Part shown: piece after piece, positions 1 through 5,072 of the stretch
Position numbering within the stretch: position 1 is the stretch's first letter
Layout: each line of letters opens with the position of its first letter
Source: an uncultured Collinsella sp.
GTDB lineage: Bacteria > Actinomycetota > Coriobacteriia > Coriobacteriales > Coriobacteriaceae
Direction of reading: 5' to 3'
Assembly (NCBI GenBank): GCA_900557505.1
Contig: USTC01000075.1
Span: 1 to 6,315, forward strand
DNA length: 6,315 nucleotides
Notes under the pieces: generated by a model
The model's database searches: none
Seen by the model: only the letters and a program-made list of their open reading frames with translations
What the model was told of the DNA's origin: nothing
Program-made: the position numbers and the translations under genes

Positions 1-115
1 CCTCGAACACGTGCATGGCCTGCGTGCGGCCCGATCCGGACATTCCGGTGATGATGACGATATCGGGGATGCGCTCCGAGCGCTCCGCCGCATCCATGGC
101 ATCTCCCTTTTGCAT
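1..115 (-). CDS. rapZ: RapZ/YvcJ-family nucleotide-binding protein, N-terminal part (runs off the window)
   Basis: Reading the minus strand from an ATG at 115 gives 38 codons before the window edge. Residues 17-38 (PDIVIITGMSGSGRTQAMHV, then FE) match the N-terminal P-loop strand of the RapZ/YvcJ family. The Walker A is GMSGSGRT, with Arg where most P-loops have Lys; Arg here is known in actinobacterial members. In E. coli RapZ binds GlcN-6-P through its C-terminal domain and guides RNase E to the GlmZ sRNA; in Gram-positives the role is less clear and the gene usually sits with yvcK and whiA. Two in-frame ATGs are plausible: 115 (preceded by GGGAGG, 6-nt spacing) and 97 (preceded by GGGAG, 5-nt spacing). 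I chose the longer form. A terminator separates it from nanE upstream, so it is probably a separate transcription unit. Family call is firm although only the N-terminus is visible. Confidence 0.85.
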   Translation of the reverse strand, partial: MQKGDAMDAAERSERIPDIVIITGMSGSGRTQAMHVFE

Positions 116-128
116 GTGCTGCCTCCCG

Positions 129-165
129 AAAACAAGCGCGGGACCCAGCAACCCGGATCCCGCGC
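129..165 (-). terminator. Rho-independent terminator after nanE
   Basis: On the minus strand an 11-bp stem (155-165 with 136-146: eight perfect GC-rich pairs GCGCGGGA/TCCCGCGC, then one G-U wobble and two C-G pairs) closes an 8-nt loop (147-154). It is followed directly by TTGTTTT (135-129). It lies 52 nt after the nanE stop and ends about 14 nt before the rapZ start, so it should end the nan transcript. Any rapZ promoter must lie within or just upstream of this short gap. Confidence 0.87.
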
Positions 166-216
166 GGTCAATTGCCTTTAATGAGTATACCGCCCTGAGC
201 GGATACGAGGTCCGTC

Positions 217-903
217 TTACGCCTCAAGCGCGGCTTTGAACCAACTCGTAATACTCGTGGGGTGCGTAATGGCAGTGCCCACGACAACTGCCCAGGCGCC
301 CGCATCAATCGCGGCGCGGGCCTCCTCGGGCGTGTGCACGCGGCCCTCGCAGATGATGGGAAGGCCGGGAAATTCCTCGGTCGCCTGGCGCAGGAGCGGC
401 AGATCGGGACCGTCGGCCATGGTGCAATCGATAGCGGCAACACCATGAGAAAGCGTGGTGGACACCAGGTCAAAGCCCATGTCGACAGCACGACGAATAT
501 CCTCGATGGTGGCACAGTCGGCCATCAGGAGCACGCCCTCCTCGTGCAGCGGACGGAAGGTGTCCTCGACGGTCTTGCCATCGGGACGTGGGCGATCAGT
601 GGCATCAATTGCCACGATGTCGGCACCGGCGGCAACGCAGGCGCGAGCATGACGCAGCGTGGGCGTGATGTAGACGCCCTCGTGTCCATCTTTCCACAGG
701 CCGATGACGGGAACCTCGCAGCGGCCCTTAATGGCGGCGATGTCGGCAAGACCCTGGCAGCGAATAGCGGCGGCGCCACCAAGCTCGCAGGCGCGAGACA
801 TCTGAGCCATGGTCTCGGGCGTACGAAGCGGCTCGCCCATATAGGCCTGAACGCTCACGACGAGCTTGCCCTTTAGGGACTGGATCAAAGGATCAACGGT
901 CAT
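217..903 (-). CDS. nanE: N-acetylmannosamine-6-phosphate 2-epimerase
   Basis: 228 aa, the usual NanE length (E. coli 229). It converts ManNAc-6-P to GlcNAc-6-P in the cytosol, the last dedicated step of sialic-acid catabolism. It is a TIM barrel with family motifs in order: VSVQAYMGEPL (16-26), AIRCQG (46-51), GLWKDG (68-73) holding the expected catalytic Lys71, YITPT (78-82), DATDRPRP (100-107), MADC (127-130), the STTLSHG stretch (148-154), CEGRVHTPEEA (185-195) with the expected acid Glu186, and VVVGTAITHP (206-215) near the C-terminus. His214 stands where well-studied NanE enzymes carry Arg in AITRP. The ATG at 903 fits the family N-terminus; a longer frame to 942 would add 13 unconserved residues and run into the structured element. 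The Shine-Dalgarno is weak (GAAAGG, about 11 nt upstream). It is the last gene of the operon, 140 nt after nanK, with the terminator downstream. Confidence 0.96.
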   Translation of the reverse strand: MTVDPLIQSLKGKLVVSVQAYMGEPLRTPETMAQMSRACELGGAAAIRCQGLADIAAIKGRCEVPVIGLWKDGHEGVYITPTLRHARACVAAGADIVAIDATDRPRPDGKTVEDTFRPLHEEGVLLMADCATIEDIRRAVDMGFDLVSTTLSHGVAAIDCTMADGPDLPLLRQATEEFPGLPIICEGRVHTPEEARAAIDAGAWAVVVGTAITHPTSITSWFKAALEA

Positions 904-928
904 GTTCGACTCAACCTTTCTCAAAACA

Positions 929-1026
929 GCCTTCTGAGACACCGCACCTTGACGTTCAAACCGTCGCTCGCATACCGAAGTACGCTTCGCTCCTCTTTCA
1001 CGTCAATCTGCGGCACCTCAGAAGGC
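929..1026 (-). ncRNA. Structured intergenic RNA element / palindromic repeat, copy A (nanK-nanE gap)
   Basis: The 140-nt gap between nanK and nanE holds a 98-nt imperfect palindrome. Read on the minus strand (position 1 = 1026), positions 1-18 pair with 81-98 without a break (10 perfect pairs, then a G-U/U-G/G-U triplet, then 5 pairs). A 2x2 purine loop (GA opposite GG) follows, then 7 pairs (21-27 with 72-78), then a tandem G-A loop. The apex has a 6-bp hairpin, GCGUAC/GUAUGC, closed by a UUCG tetraloop. All wobbles are G-U on the minus strand and would be A-C mismatches on the plus strand, so the folded molecule is the operon transcript. The helix is followed by UGUUUUGAG and then the nanE Shine-Dalgarno. 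It might act in attenuation, processing or stability. It shares its core with the element at 2076-2185. I recognise no named family. Confidence 0.72.
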
Positions 1027-1043
1027 GCACTTGGTAGTTATGT

Positions 1044-2009
1044 TTACTTCAACGACGCAAGAAGGTGTTCGGCGGCACCGATAAGCGGCGCGTCGCCCTC
1101 CAGAGAACCGATGAGGATCGGCGTGTCCTGAAGCGGGTCGAGCGCCTGGCTGGCATAGCCCTCGTGCACCGAGTCCTTCCACGTCTGCGAGCGCCAATCG
1201 GGACCCTGGTGAATCACACCTCCCGAAAGCACGATGACCTCGGGATCCAAGATGTTGGCAAGCGAGCCCAAGCTCGCGCCCAGCGCAAAGCCGGCGTCAT
1301 GGATGACCTCGGTCGCCTTTGCGTCGCCCGCACGGCACAGGTCGTTCACATCGCGACCGACCGAAGGACGGCTGGGGTCGACGCGACCAAAGCGCTCATC
1401 GTACATACGACCAATGGAAGTGCCCGAAGCAACCGACTCAAGATGACCAGAACGTCCGCAGGCGCAGGGAATGCCAGCGGCAGCCGAACACTCGATGTGG
1501 CCCATATGACCGGCAGCGCCATGGAAGCCCTGCATCACGCGGCCGTTCTCGACATATGCGCCGCCGATGCCCGTACCGATGCCCAGACACAAGACGGAGA
1601 ACTTGCCCTTGCCGACGCCCCAGTGGGCCTCGCCCAGAGCATGAGCCTGCACGTCGCCCACCACGGCAACGGGAAGACCAAGGTCCTCGCGCAGACGCGG
1701 CCCCAACTGAACGCCGGACCAGCCGGGCATGATCTCGTTGGCATACGCGATGGCGCCCGTCTTGGGATCGACGACGCCTGCGGCACCGATACCGACACCG
1801 AGGACCTCGACATCGGGATTCGCCTCAAGAGCGGCCTTGACGGACGCCTCGATACGCTGGAAGACAGCCTCGCCGCCCTCCTGGGCCTCGGTAGGAACCT
1901 CGGCCTCAAATACGGGATGGGGCACGCTGCCGTCAGCCGGATACTCCATAATGGCAGTCGCAATCTTGGTGCCGCCGATATCGACGGAGCAAACGTACTT
2001 GTTCTCCAT
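1044..2009 (-). CDS. nanK: ROK-family sugar kinase, probable N-acetylmannosamine kinase
   Basis: 321 aa. In this operon it should phosphorylate ManNAc with ATP to ManNAc-6-P, the NanE substrate. ROK signatures in order: N-terminal phosphate loop VDIGGTKIA (9-17), GVGIGAAGVVDP (71-82), the catalytic Asp119 region VVGDVQAHALGEAHWG (117-131), GIGTGIGGAYV (143-153), the zinc/sugar segment GHMGHIECSAAAGIPCACG followed by RSGHLES (168-192), and the ADP-side LSGGVIHQGP (261-270). The metal site reads C-x-C-G-x-x-G-H (Cys182, Cys184, His189), with His in place of the usual last Cys. The start at 2009 is set by AAGGAGA six nt upstream; the frame stays open to 2036 but that extension is unconserved. 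Specificity rests on the nanA/nanE neighbours, since sequence alone could also fit a glucokinase-like ROK protein. The gaps on both sides hold the two palindromic elements. Confidence 0.87.
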   Translation of the reverse strand: MENKYVCSVDIGGTKIATAIMEYPADGSVPHPVFEAEVPTEAQEGGEAVFQRIEASVKAALEANPDVEVLGVGIGAAGVVDPKTGAIAYANEIMPGWSGVQLGPRLREDLGLPVAVVGDVQAHALGEAHWGVGKGKFSVLCLGIGTGIGGAYVENGRVMQGFHGAAGHMGHIECSAAAGIPCACGRSGHLESVASGTSIGRMYDERFGRVDPSRPSVGRDVNDLCRAGDAKATEVIHDAGFALGASLGSLANILDPEVIVLSGGVIHQGPDWRSQTWKDSVHEGYASQALDPLQDTPILIGSLEGDAPLIGAAEHLLASLK

Positions 2010-2014
2010 GTCGC

Positions 2015-2027
2015 TCTCCTTAGGAGA
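2015..2027 (-). promoter_or_regulatory. nanK ribosome binding site inside a short inverted repeat
   Basis: AAGGAGA (2021-2015, minus strand) is the nanK Shine-Dalgarno, with GGAG six nt from the ATG at 2009; it rules out the longer frame. The site is half of an exact 6-bp inverted repeat, TCTCCT/AGGAGA around one central base. With a one-base centre it could not close as a simple RNA hairpin, so it may be chance. Confidence 0.75.
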
Positions 2028-2075
2028 TAAAAACAACTACAGGAAATGCGCCGTCAGGCTAGCCGCCACAGCGCG

Positions 2076-2185
2076 GTAAAGGTTTTCCAGGTGCCCGAGG
2101 TTGGGGTGAAAGTGGTCGGGCGTTGACCTAATGGGTCACGCCCGACCACTTGAGCCCCAAGATCGGGTGCCTGGGGAAGCTTTAC
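2076..2185 (+). ncRNA. Structured intergenic RNA element / palindromic repeat, copy B (nanA-nanK gap, reverse orientation)
   Basis: A 110-nt imperfect palindrome fills most of the nanA-nanK gap and takes in the nanA stop codon (2182-2184). On the plus strand the arms pair as follows: 2076-2098 with 2163-2185 (one G-G mismatch), a 2x2 purine loop (GG opposite GA), 2101-2107 with 2154-2160, a tandem G-A loop (2108-2109 opposite 2152-2153), 13 perfect pairs (2110-2122 with 2139-2151), a bulged T at 2123, 5 more pairs (2124-2128 with 2134-2138) and a 5-nt loop (2129-2133). All five wobbles (2085, 2086, 2092, 2093, 2107) are G-U on the plus strand and A-C on the minus strand, so the better fold is antisense to the operon. 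The core motifs (AGGTGCC, TTG, GTGAAAG, CTTGAGC, CAAG, GGTGCCT) match copy A. Whether the plus strand is transcribed cannot be seen. The minus-strand transcript would still form the 13-bp and 5-bp stems. Confidence 0.72.
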
Positions 2186-3102
2186 AGGAGACCGTTGTCC
2201 TGGAGGACCTTCTTAATCGCCTCGACGTTCTCGCCGGTCATGGCCTTCACCGGGCGCGGCATGGTCGGGCTGTCGAAGATGCCCATGAGGTTCATAGCGG
2301 TCTTGAAGGCGCCGACGCCACCGGCATAGCCCTGGACGCCCGAGGTGACATCCCAGATGTGGGAGATCTCGTTGAGGCGATCCTGCTCGGCCTTGACGGT
2401 AGCCCAGTCGCCGGCCTGAGCGGCCTTCCACTGACGCACGTAGCCCTCGGGCTCAACGTTGGCGAGACCCGGGACGGAACCGTCGGCGCCACCGAGGTAG
2501 GCGCCATCGACAACAACCTCGTGACCGGTGAGGATGCTCATCGGATGGCCGTTCTTCTCGTTCTCCTGAACGAGGTAGCGGAACGAGATGTCATCACCCG
2601 AGGAATCCTTGACGCCGGCCAGGACGCCCTCGGCGCCGAGCTTAGCAAGGAGCTTCCAGGGGAGCTTGGTGTGGACGCACACGGGGATGTCGTAGGCGAA
2701 GATGGGCAGGTCGAGTTCCTCGTGCAGGATGCGGAAGTGCTCCTCGACCTCGGTCATGCCCTGCAGGGCATAGAACGGGCAGGTAGCGACAAGCGCATCG
2801 GCGCCCAGCTCCTGAGCGACCTTACCGTGCTCGATCATGCGCTCGGTCTCGGTGTCGATGATGCCGACCAGAACGGGAACGCGGTGGTCGACGATACGGA
2901 CGGCCTCGGCGATGATCTGACGGCGACGCTCGTCGGTGGAGAAGACGACCTCGCCCGAGGAGCCCAGGAAGAACAGGCCATCGACGCCGGCATCGATCAT
3001 GCGGTTGATGCTGCGCTCAAAGGAGGCAACATCGAGCTGGTGGTCTTCGGTATCGGGAACAACGACGGGAGGGATAACGCCGGTGAATTTCTGAGTTGCC
3101 AC
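2182..3102 (-). CDS. nanA: DHDPS-family aldolase, probable N-acetylneuraminate lyase
   Basis: 306 aa. In this operon it should cleave Neu5Ac to ManNAc and pyruvate. It is a class I (Schiff-base) aldolase of the DHDPS/NanA family. The carboxylate-binding motif GSSGE lies at 47-51, the catalytic Tyr137 in FAYDIP, and the Schiff-base Lys165 in GVKDSSGD; these Tyr and Lys positions equal those of E. coli NanA. The YDIPVCVHTKL stretch (137-147) is unlike the usual YNIP...G sequence, so this is a divergent branch and a related aldolase (for example KDG-type) cannot be excluded from sequence alone; nanK and nanE next door decide the call. The start is GTG at 3102, fixed by TAAGGAGA six nt upstream. 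An ATG-less extension to 3186 would overlap the esterase-like gene and lacks family similarity. The stop codon lies inside palindromic element B. Confidence 0.85.
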   Translation of the reverse strand: MATQKFTGVIPPVVVPDTEDHQLDVASFERSINRMIDAGVDGLFFLGSSGEVVFSTDERRRQIIAEAVRIVDHRVPVLVGIIDTETERMIEHGKVAQELGADALVATCPFYALQGMTEVEEHFRILHEELDLPIFAYDIPVCVHTKLPWKLLAKLGAEGVLAGVKDSSGDDISFRYLVQENEKNGHPMSILTGHEVVVDGAYLGGADGSVPGLANVEPEGYVRQWKAAQAGDWATVKAEQDRLNEISHIWDVTSGVQGYAGGVGAFKTAMNLMGIFDSPTMPRPVKAMTGENVEAIKKVLQDNGLL

Positions 3103-3170
3103 AAGAATCTCCTTAGTTGTCTGGCGGGCAGCCCTATGCCGCCCACTCTTGTTGGCAGTGTCCAGGCCGT
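3103..3170 (-). promoter_or_regulatory. Short gap between the CE7-like gene and nanA, with the nanA ribosome binding site
   Basis: This 68-nt spacer holds the nanA Shine-Dalgarno TAAGGAGA (3115-3108, minus strand). Upstream is a GC-rich bulged stem-loop around 3122-3143 (GGGCGGCA and TGCCCGCC arms, not exactly complementary). No T-tract follows it, so I see no terminator, and no convincing promoter hexamers. The genes on either side are most simply co-transcribed. Confidence 0.55.
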
Positions 3171-4022
3171 CTAGGCCAAAGAACACGGGTAGAACGTTTG
3201 GTTAAAGAAGTCGACGACTTCGTTTTCGAACGCATTGATGCGCTCGTGAGCGTATTTGGCATAGATGATATGCCTCCGGTCACACTCAAAACCGTTGAAT
3301 ACGGCAAACTGACCCTTGGGGTCGCTCACGGTATCCATAAGCGATGTGCCCATGAGCACCGAGCCGCGCACCCGAGACGACAGCGCCTCGATGCCACCGG
3401 GAATCGGATTGGCAACCGCCGTGCAGGCAAAGCCCTGCTCGTCCAGAGCAGAAATCGCCAGCGCGACTCCGCCGCCAAGACCCTCGCCCCATGCAAAAAT
3501 GCGGTCGGGGTCCACGCCATCAAGATTGCGCGCGACCTTCGCCAACGCGCAACCCCAACGGACGCGTTCGACAAAAGCGAGCGAAGCAATCCCCCGCTGC
3601 AGGTCGTCCGTACCAGCAACATCGTCATCCAGCGCGAGGACGGCATACCCCATGGCGGCAAATCTCGTCATGTGATGCCAGCCGCGCACAGGCCGATCGA
3701 TGTCATGGAACATCAGGCACAGCGGCACGCGCTCAGATACTCGGGCACGACCGACAGGCTCAATCAAACGAGCGTGGACCGCATCGTCACCGAGCTTAAA
3801 GGAAACCTCCGAGTAACGGGCGCAAGGGTTAACAAAGTCAATTGCCGTAATGGCCAGGCCTTGAATCTCAAGATTCGAAGCGCATGTCTCTAAATCAGAA
3901 ACATCTGCTTGGACATCACCGTGCCAGTCCTGATATTCTGCGAGCCTTGACGAAACCGTTCCAGGAATTCCCACGAGCCCGGGGACTATCAGCTCGTCAA
4001 CATTGCTCTCGCACTTAGACAT
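3171..4022 (-). CDS. CE7 (AXE1)-like alpha/beta-hydrolase lacking the catalytic serine
   Basis: 283 aa, shorter than its upstream neighbour (325 aa) but alignable along the C-terminal half: QFAVFNGFECDRRH (238-251) parallels QFAVYNNLSCDKRH there. The nucleophile elbow, GASQGGG in the neighbour, is GEGLGGG here (179-185), so Ser is replaced by Gly181. The RGQ-like loop is also gone (LALDDDVAGTDD, 129-140). The Asp (Asp230 in SLMDTVSDP) and His (His259 in YAHE) appear retained. It is therefore probably a non-catalytic homologue, perhaps a structural or regulatory partner, since CE7 enzymes form oligomers; a reassigned activity is possible. The ATG at 4022 has GGGAGG and GGAGG just upstream and overlaps the end of the neighbour by 8 nt, implying translational coupling; a GTG at 4040 is less likely. 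No signal peptide is visible. The frame is intact, so it is not a simple pseudogene. Confidence 0.78.
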   Translation of the reverse strand: MSKCESNVDELIVPGLVGIPGTVSSRLAEYQDWHGDVQADVSDLETCASNLEIQGLAITAIDFVNPCARYSEVSFKLGDDAVHARLIEPVGRARVSERVPLCLMFHDIDRPVRGWHHMTRFAAMGYAVLALDDDVAGTDDLQRGIASLAFVERVRWGCALAKVARNLDGVDPDRIFAWGEGLGGGVALAISALDEQGFACTAVANPIPGGIEALSSRVRGSVLMGTSLMDTVSDPKGQFAVFNGFECDRRHIIYAKYAHERINAFENEVVDFFNQTFYPCSLA

Positions 4023-4992
4023 GAGCCTCCCCTCCCTCACAGAAAAACGGAATGATCAGATCGTCAAAGTCCTGAATCTCCTCGTGGCCAAAGCCTTCAA
4101 AGAACTCATGACGCTTGTCGCAGGACAGGTTGTTGTACACCGCAAACTGCGTTGCCGGCGGACAGACGATATCGGCCGTGCCCGTGCCAAACAGCACGGG
4201 GCACTTGACCATGGGGGCAAAATTCTTGGAATCGAAGTACGCCAGCTTGGCATAGGCTTCGTCAATACAGGTCGAGTCCTCGTCAAACCAGCGCGACCAA
4301 TAGCGCAGGCCCTCATAGGCAATATCGTCGGCATCCAGATCCCAAACCAGGCGGAAATCCGACAGGAAGGGATAGAGGATGGCGGCGCGATTGATAAGCT
4401 CGCTGTTAAGCGCGCAGGTCGCAATGCCCAAACCGCCGCCCTGCGATGCGCCGTTCACATACACGCGGGTAAGATCGATGCCCTCGAGCTCGCGAACGAT
4501 ACGGCACAGAATGCGAATATCCTGATGTAGGCGGACATAGTAGAGGTTGGCCGGGTCGCCGTCGATACCGGCGACGATATGGCCCGCGACCGTCGTGCCC
4601 TCAAATCCACCAATGTCCTCGGAGGGGCCTCCTTGGCCAGGACAATCGAGAGCAATGAGCGCCATGCCCATGCCCGCAAACGACGCCTGCTCAAACCAGC
4701 TGCGGCTTGCACCCGGATACCCATGGAACTGAAGTACCAATGGCACAGGCTCGTCCGAGACGGGTTTAAGGTACTTGGCATGCAGGCGTGCACCACACAT
4801 GCCGGTATACCAGAGGTCGAAAAACCGACAGGTCGCGGAATCCGCAACCGAAGCCGTCTCAATCGCGTAGTCGAGCTCGACGGCGTCGGCCTCGGTCATG
4901 CGGCCCTTCCAAAAGAGATCGAAATCCGATGGACGGGGCATAGCGCCTCGGTATTCACCAAATCGCTGTTGTAGCTCCTGAGCACTTGGCAT
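4015..4992 (-). CDS. CE7-family acetylesterase (acetyl xylan esterase / cephalosporin-C deacetylase type), likely sialate O-deacetylation
   Basis: 325 aa, the normal CE7 length. Alpha/beta-hydrolase features in order: oxyanion-side FHGYPGASRSW (89-99), the RGQ-equivalent loop LDCPGQGGPSED (115-126), nucleophile elbow NGASQGGG (180-187) with Ser183, the Asp loop GTADIVCPP (271-279) with Asp274, and FGHEE (301-305) with His303. These positions are close to the Ser181/Asp/His triad of B. subtilis Cah. The family removes acetyl groups from xylo-oligosaccharides or cephalosporin C in the cytosol. In this operon an O-acetyl-sialic acid substrate is more plausible (inference); S. pneumoniae also carries a CE7 gene by its nan locus. 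The loop has Pro118 where the family has Arg (RGQ). No signal peptide is seen. The ATG at 4992 gives the natural N-terminus; its Shine-Dalgarno is poor (AAAGG about 15 nt away), and a TTG at 5007 abuts that site. It overlaps the next gene by 8 nt. Confidence 0.86.
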   Translation of the reverse strand: MPSAQELQQRFGEYRGAMPRPSDFDLFWKGRMTEADAVELDYAIETASVADSATCRFFDLWYTGMCGARLHAKYLKPVSDEPVPLVLQFHGYPGASRSWFEQASFAGMGMALIALDCPGQGGPSEDIGGFEGTTVAGHIVAGIDGDPANLYYVRLHQDIRILCRIVRELEGIDLTRVYVNGASQGGGLGIATCALNSELINRAAILYPFLSDFRLVWDLDADDIAYEGLRYWSRWFDEDSTCIDEAYAKLAYFDSKNFAPMVKCPVLFGTGTADIVCPPATQFAVYNNLSCDKRHEFFEGFGHEEIQDFDDLIIPFFCEGGEAHV

Positions 4993-5028
4993 GGCTCGTG
5001 AACCCAACCTTTCGAAATCGCAACGGAG

Positions 5029-5056
5029 GTGCGCCCGGCAAGGGAACCGGGCGCAC
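5029..5056 (-). repeat. Perfect 10-bp stem-loop between the transporter ATPase and esterase genes
   Basis: GTGCGCCCGG (5029-5038) and CCGGGCGCAC (5047-5056) are exact inverted repeats around an 8-nt loop. They sit in the 80-nt gap after the oppF-type stop and about 36 nt before the esterase start. No U-tract follows on either strand, so a plain Rho-independent terminator is unlikely. A stem of this strength at an importer/enzyme boundary could protect the 3' end of the transporter mRNA or lower expression of the genes downstream (inference). Confidence 0.7.
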
Positions 5057-5072
5057 GGGAGGGAAAGCGAGG

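Noticed and set aside
184..189. TATACT (minus strand) as a -10 box for rapZ upstream of the terminator hairpin
   Set aside because: No acceptable -35 hexamer is found at 16-18 nt, and a promoter there would place a strong terminator in the rapZ leader. The evidence is too thin to annotate.
15..239. Short plus-strand frame at the left edge
   Set aside because: It is antisense to the rapZ start and the terminator and has no domain-like sequence.
2010..2075. GGCTAGCC palindrome and GTTGTTTTTAT run upstream of nanK as a terminator
   Set aside because: The stem is only 4 bp per arm and is not adjacent to the T-run, which itself borders the nanK ribosome site.
3171..4040. Frameshift or stop making the second CE7-like gene a pseudogene
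   Set aside because: The frame is open from a well-placed start to stop and family similarity continues in one frame to the C-terminus; only the active-site serine is lost.
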